Source: Conexibacteraceae bacterium (lineage in GTDB: Bacteria; Actinomycetota; Thermoleophilia; Solirubrobacterales; Solirubrobacteraceae). From it: 9,505 nucleotides of DNA. Under the pieces are notes generated by a model. It saw only the letters and a list, made by a program, of their open reading frames with translations, was not told the origin of the DNA and did not search any database. Location of the stretch: positions 1 to 9,505 of the forward strand of contig WQWK01000057.1 in assembly GCA_009785395.1 (NCBI GenBank), read 5' to 3'. Of the stretch, positions 6,513-9,505 are shown in pieces. The stretch's first letter is position 1. The number at the start of each line of letters is the position of its first letter. The translations under genes and the position numbers were made by a program.

Positions 6513-7303
6513 GCGCCACCACCTCAATCAGACCGACGCCCGGCGTCCAGCCCGCACTGGCGGTCAAGGACCTGCGCCCCGGGCTCGGCCGGCTGATCGC
6601 GGTCGAGCTGCGCAAGATGGTCAACACGCGCTCGGGCTTCTGGGTGCCGATCGGGGTCGGGTTCGTCACGCTGCTGGTCGCGGTCATCGCCTCGATCAAC
6701 CACGGCGGCAACGCCGCGACCTTCACCCACGTCCTGCACGCGGCCTCCGACCCGTTGGCGTACCTGCTGCCGGTGATGGGCGTGCTGCTGGTCTGCGGCG
6801 AGTGGTCGCAGCGCACGAAGCTGGCGACGTTCACGCTGGTGCCGAGCCGCCCGCGCGTGATCGCCGCCAAGCTCGGCGCGAGCTGGGTCGTTTCAACGGT
6901 CGCGCTGGTCGGGCTGCTGCTGTTCACGGTCGTGTCGGTGAGCCTCTTCGGGCACCACCCCGGCGGCGCCGGCAGCCTCACGTGGCAGGTGATAACGCAG
7001 AGCTGGCTCTACCTGGCCTCGACGATGGTCATCGGCCTCGCGTTCGGCGCGGCGCTGCTGGTCAGCGCACCGGCGATCGTCGTCTACCTGCTGCTCCCGG
7101 CGGTCTGGGGCACGCTGGTGAGCAACATCAGCGCGTTCAGGGGCATCGGCAACTGGCTTGACTCGTCGCAGACGCTCAGCCCGCTTACAGTGCACGCGTT
7201 CGGCACCACCGACTGGGTGCACGCGTTCGCGACGATCGGCGTCTGGGCCGGCATCCCGATCCTGATCGGATGGTGGCGGATCGGCCGCGGGGACATCGAC
7301 TGA
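6509..7303 (+). CDS. ABC-2-type transporter permease
   Basis: This 264-residue membrane protein is the partner of the preceding ATPase; the pair would form a dimeric exporter. About six hydrophobic segments are visible (roughly 43-63, 81-98, 118-147, 166-187, 189-207, 238-256). LRKMVNTRSGFW ahead of the first segment is the usual N-terminal coupling region of ABC-2 permeases, and CGEWSQRTKLATFTLVPSR after the second is the characteristic cytosolic loop. ATG overlaps the ATPase stop by 4 bp (ATGA), with AGGAGG at 6496-6501 giving 7-nt spacing. The substrate cannot be read from sequence. Regulation by an adjacent intramembrane-sensing kinase suggests export of, or resistance to, a membrane-active compound, or a lipid-related role. 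Confidence 0.9.
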   Translation: MSATTSIRPTPGVQPALAVKDLRPGLGRLIAVELRKMVNTRSGFWVPIGVGFVTLLVAVIASINHGGNAATFTHVLHAASDPLAYLLPVMGVLLVCGEWSQRTKLATFTLVPSRPRVIAAKLGASWVVSTVALVGLLLFTVVSVSLFGHHPGGAGSLTWQVITQSWLYLASTMVIGLAFGAALLVSAPAIVVYLLLPAVWGTLVSNISAFRGIGNWLDSSQTLSPLTVHAFGTTDWVHAFATIGVWAGIPILIGWWRIGRGDID

Positions 7304-7318
7304 CCGCGACGTGACAGC

Positions 7319-7350
7319 ATCGGGGGTGGCCAAGCGGGGCCACCCCCGAT
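7319..7350 (+). terminator. 13-bp perfect GC-rich hairpin after the ABC permease
   Basis: ATCGGGGGTGGCC (7319-7331) pairs perfectly with 7338-7350 around the loop AAGCGG. It lies 15 nt after the permease stop, the normal place for a terminator, but has no T-run. It also ends only 9 nt before the ATG of the next gene, so its 3' arm occupies the position where a ribosome binding site would lie. Confidence 0.6.
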
Positions 7351-7359
7351 CAACAGCGC

Positions 7360-8388
7360 ATGAACTTCGGCATCTTCGACCACATCGACGACTCGGGCCT
7401 GCCGCGGGGCGCGCAGATCGAGCAGCGACTCAAGCTGGTCGAGCAGTACGACCGTGACGGCTTCCACGCCTACCACGTCGCCGAGCACCACGGCACGCCG
7501 CTGGGGATCGTCGGCTCGCCGAATGTCTTCCTGGCGGCGGTCGCGCAGCGCACGCGGCGCATCCACTTCGGCGCACTCATCAACGTGCTGCCGCTGTATC
7601 ACCCGATCCGCCTGGTCGAGGAGTGGTGCCTGCTTGACCACATGAGCGGCGGCCGGCTCGAGCCCGGGATCGGCCGCGGCGCCTCGGCGATCGAGGCCTC
7701 GTTCTTCGGCGTCGACGCCGACAGCACGCACGACCGCTTCACCGAGGCCTATGAGCTGATCGTGCGCGCCTTCAGCGACGAGGTTGTCGACTTCGACGGC
7801 ACCCACACGAAGGTGCACCGCATGCCGATGACCGCCAGACCGCTGCAACAGCCGCACCCGCCCTTCTGGTTCGGCGCCTCGCGACCGGACCGTGCCGGCT
7901 GGTGCGCCGAGCGCGGCATCAACGTGATGTCGCTCACCACCGCCGAGCGCACGCGCGCGACGACCGACGGCTTCCGCGAACGCTGGCGGGAGCTCGGCCG
8001 CGCCGACGCCGACCTCCCCCACCTCGGCGTCAACCGCCACTTCGTGCTGGCCGAGACCGACGCCGAGGCGACCCGCGTCGCGGAGCGCGTCTACCCGCGC
8101 TTCAAGGCCTCACTCGACCTGCTCTGGGTGCAGCACGGCCACCCGTCCCCGCCGATCTATCCGGAGACGATCGCCGAGCTGATCGCTCGCGGCAACGCCT
8201 TCGTCGGGACCCCGGAGGGCGCGCGCCAGTTCATCGCCGAGCAGATCGAGACCGCCGGCATCAACTACATGACCGCGGACGTCGCCTTCGGCGGCATCAC
8301 CTTCGAGGAGGCCTCGCGCACCGCATCGCTGTTCGCGACCGCGGTCATGCCGGCCTTCAGCAGCGAGCCCACGGAGGCCGCACGCTGA
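7360..8388 (+). CDS. LLM-class (luciferase-like) flavin-dependent oxidoreductase
   Basis: This 342-residue protein is a TIM-barrel enzyme of the bacterial luciferase family, expected to use reduced FMN and oxygen to oxidise a small substrate in the cytosol. The start MNFGIFDHIDDSG is the standard N-terminus of the group. Family features follow in order: YHVAEHHGTPLG (38-49), VFLAAVAQRTRRIHFGALINVLPLYHPIRL as the barrel core, GGRLEPGIGRG (97-107), the PHPPFWFGASRP segment, and a C-terminal VGTPEGARQFIAEQI motif. The length is normal for the family. No Shine-Dalgarno sequence precedes the ATG; a hairpin ends 9 nt upstream. Its stop overlaps the CTG start of the alpha/beta hydrolase. The substrate is unknown; the context allows a Baeyer-Villiger or similar monooxygenase role. 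Confidence 0.94.
   Translation: MNFGIFDHIDDSGLPRGAQIEQRLKLVEQYDRDGFHAYHVAEHHGTPLGIVGSPNVFLAAVAQRTRRIHFGALINVLPLYHPIRLVEEWCLLDHMSGGRLEPGIGRGASAIEASFFGVDADSTHDRFTEAYELIVRAFSDEVVDFDGTHTKVHRMPMTARPLQQPHPPFWFGASRPDRAGWCAERGINVMSLTTAERTRATTDGFRERWRELGRADADLPHLGVNRHFVLAETDAEATRVAERVYPRFKASLDLLWVQHGHPSPPIYPETIAELIARGNAFVGTPEGARQFIAEQIETAGINYMTADVAFGGITFEEASRTASLFATAVMPAFSSEPTEAAR
8373..8377 (+). promoter_or_regulatory. Ribosome binding site GGAGG that supports the CTG start
   Basis: GGAGG lies within the last codons of the oxidoreductase, 7 nt before CTG at 8385. It is one of the best-placed Shine-Dalgarno sequences in the window and decides the start of the hydrolase gene. Confidence 0.6.
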
Positions 8389-9200
8389 CCGCCCCGGTCG
8401 CCACCACGCCTGACCTCGAGTACGCCCAGGTCGACGGCTTGAGCCTGTGTCTCGACCTCCACCGCCCGGACACCGGCACCGACGTGCCCGGCGTCGTCTA
8501 CTTCCATGCCGGCGGCTTTGCGCGCGGTTCGCGCAAGGACAACGCCGAGCAGCGGCTGATCCCGCTCGCCGCCCACGGCGTCGCCGTCGCGAGCGTCAGC
8601 TACCGGCTCACGGACGTCGCGACCCACCCGGCCCAGCTCGACGACGCCCGCGCCGCTGTCCGCTGGCTGCGCACACACGGCGCCGAGCACGGCCTGCGCA
8701 CCGACAGCGTCGGCGCCTGGGGCGTCTCCGCCGGCGGCTGGATCGCGCTGATGCTCGCGCTCACCCCCGCCGACCCCGCCGCGAGCGTGCAGGCGGCCGC
8801 CGCCTGGTTTGCACCGACCGACCTCGCCACCCTGGCGCCACAGCGCGACGCCGCCGGCCTGCCGCTGCCGCCGTTCCTGGCGGGGCGCCCGGCTCCCGAC
8901 ATGGAGGCCGGGCTGCTCGGCGTCACGGCCGTCACCGACGACCTCGATGCCGCCTGGGCCGCGAGCCCGCTCGCGCACGTCTCAGGCGCTGATGGGCCGG
9001 TGCTGCTGATCCATGGCGACAGCGACGGCCTGATCAACGCGCAGCAGAGCACCACCCTCCACCACGCCCTGACCGGCGCCGGCCACGAGTCGCAGCTGAT
9101 GCTGCTGGCCGGCGCGAACCACGAGGATCCGGCCTTTCACAAGCCCGCCGTGCTTGCGGCTACGGCGGGCTTCTTCGGCGCGGCCCTCAGCGCTCGATAG
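8385..9200 (+). CDS. Alpha/beta hydrolase (esterase/lipase-like, BD-FAE/Hydrolase-3 type), probable CTG start
   Basis: This predicted serine esterase of 271 residues carries the full catalytic apparatus. HAGGF (41-45) is the oxyanion-hole HGG-type motif, GVSAG (113-117) holds nucleophile Ser115, HGDSDGLI (210-217) holds Asp214, and GANHED (243-248) holds His246. There is no signal peptide, so it is cytosolic. No ATG or GTG exists near the expected N-terminus. CTG at 8385 overlaps the oxidoreductase stop (CTGA), with GGAGG at 8373-8377 ideally spaced 7 nt upstream. TTG at 8439 is the next option but would delete the conserved first strand (LEYAQVDGLSLCLDLHRP). Tight coupling suggests it acts on the product of the oxidoreductase, for example as an ester hydrolase. 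The 3' end overlaps the converging LysE-type gene by 14 bp. Confidence 0.9.
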   Translation: MTAPVATTPDLEYAQVDGLSLCLDLHRPDTGTDVPGVVYFHAGGFARGSRKDNAEQRLIPLAAHGVAVASVSYRLTDVATHPAQLDDARAAVRWLRTHGAEHGLRTDSVGAWGVSAGGWIALMLALTPADPAASVQAAAAWFAPTDLATLAPQRDAAGLPLPPFLAGRPAPDMEAGLLGVTAVTDDLDAAWAASPLAHVSGADGPVLLIHGDSDGLINAQQSTTLHHALTGAGHESQLMLLAGANHEDPAFHKPAVLAATAGFFGAALSAR

Positions 9201-9505
9201 CCAGGCGGATGCCGACGCCGACCAGCACAAGGCCGGTGAAGCGGTCGATCGTCGCCTTGACGCGCGCGCGGCTGAGGAACTCGGAGAGGCGTACGGCCGC
9301 GAGCGCGTAGCTGCACATCCAGATCACGTTGAAGGCGATGAAGGTGCCGCCGAGCAGCAGCATCTGCAACAGCGGCGAGCCGTTGCGGTCGACGAACTGC
9401 GGCAGCAGGCTCGTGAAGAAGATGCCGACCTTCGGGTTCGCCAGGTTGCTGATCACGCCCTGGCGGAAGCCGCCGCGCCCATCGATCTCGCGGCCCGGCT
9501 TGGTC
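9187..9505 (-). CDS. LysE/RhtB-family exporter, partial (5' end outside the window)
   Basis: This is the C-terminal half of a small membrane exporter of the LysE/RhtB group, which exports amino acids or similar metabolites. The frame is open to the right edge and begins in TKPGREIDGRGGFRQG, followed by the family hallmark VISNLANPKVGIFFTSLLPQFV (residue run NPK then LPQFV). Two further hydrophobic segments follow, LLQMLLLGGTFIAFNVIWMCSYALAA in part and FTGLVLVGVGIRLAIE at the end. About 105 of an expected 200-210 residues are seen. A GTG at 9456 lies inside the conserved motif and is not the true start. The stop lies inside the 3' end of the hydrolase gene on the other strand. Confidence 0.9.
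   Translation of the reverse strand, partial: TKPGREIDGRGGFRQGVISNLANPKVGIFFTSLLPQFVDRNGSPLLQMLLLGGTFIAFNVIWMCSYALAAVRLSEFLSRARVKATIDRFTGLVLVGVGIRLAIER

Noticed and set aside
7084..8040. A 318-codon minus-strand frame across the permease end and the oxidoreductase.
   Set aside because: It spans the terminator hairpin and two confident plus-strand genes, and no family is recognisable.
7902..8384. Extending the hydrolase frame upstream inside the oxidoreductase gene.
   Set aside because: The upstream part is Arg/Pro/Asp-rich shadow sequence in the wrong frame of a confident gene; homology begins just after 8385.
1..9505. Searched for CRISPR arrays, tRNA or rRNA genes, insertion sequences, integrases, toxin-antitoxin pairs and riboswitches.
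   Set aside because: Nothing with the required repeats, folds or motifs was seen by eye; a covariance-model scan was not possible here.

Overview
The window is GC-rich DNA (about 70% by eye) with dense, often overlapping genes, frequent GTG/TTG starts, and Actinomycetota-type families: a NarL/LuxR two-component pair, a drug-type ABC exporter and a luciferase-like oxidoreductase. A soil actinobacterium fits best. The codon style suggests Thermoleophilia/Solirubrobacterales, but that is an impression, not a demonstrated placement. I see no rRNA, tRNA, CRISPR array, transposase or integrase.

Region 1 (1-3360, + strand) is the end of a [NiFe]-hydrogenase maturation operon running in from the left. 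It holds a GmhA-like SIS-domain protein, hypF (carbamoyltransferase for the cyanide ligands of the active site) and an unrecognised 96-residue protein. The three genes are joined by 4-bp stop/start overlaps, so they are almost certainly co-expressed. The hypF gene contains a perfect 19-bp inverted repeat and two small repeat expansions in predicted loops.

Region 2 (3358-7350) is a two-component system (histidine kinase and response regulator, - strand) divergent from a two-gene ABC exporter (ATPase and permease, + strand). The 175-bp spacer holds a probable leaderless promoter for the kinase, a 12-bp palindrome against its -35 region, and a near-perfect 22-bp-period direct repeat that could be the regulator's binding site. 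A hairpin whose stem contains the stop codons of both convergent genes separates regions 1 and 2. A 13-bp GC-rich hairpin follows the exporter.

Region 3 (7360-9505) is a luciferase-like flavin-dependent oxidoreductase joined by a 4-bp overlap to an alpha/beta hydrolase that apparently starts at CTG. The two could act in sequence, oxidation then hydrolysis. A LysE/RhtB-type exporter gene on the - strand, cut by the right edge, converges on the hydrolase and overlaps it by 14 bp.

No plainly new system is visible. The best leads are the long inverted repeat inside hypF, the altered metal-site residues of the hydrogenase-linked SIS protein, the 96-residue companion, the regulatory spacer, and the CTG start.
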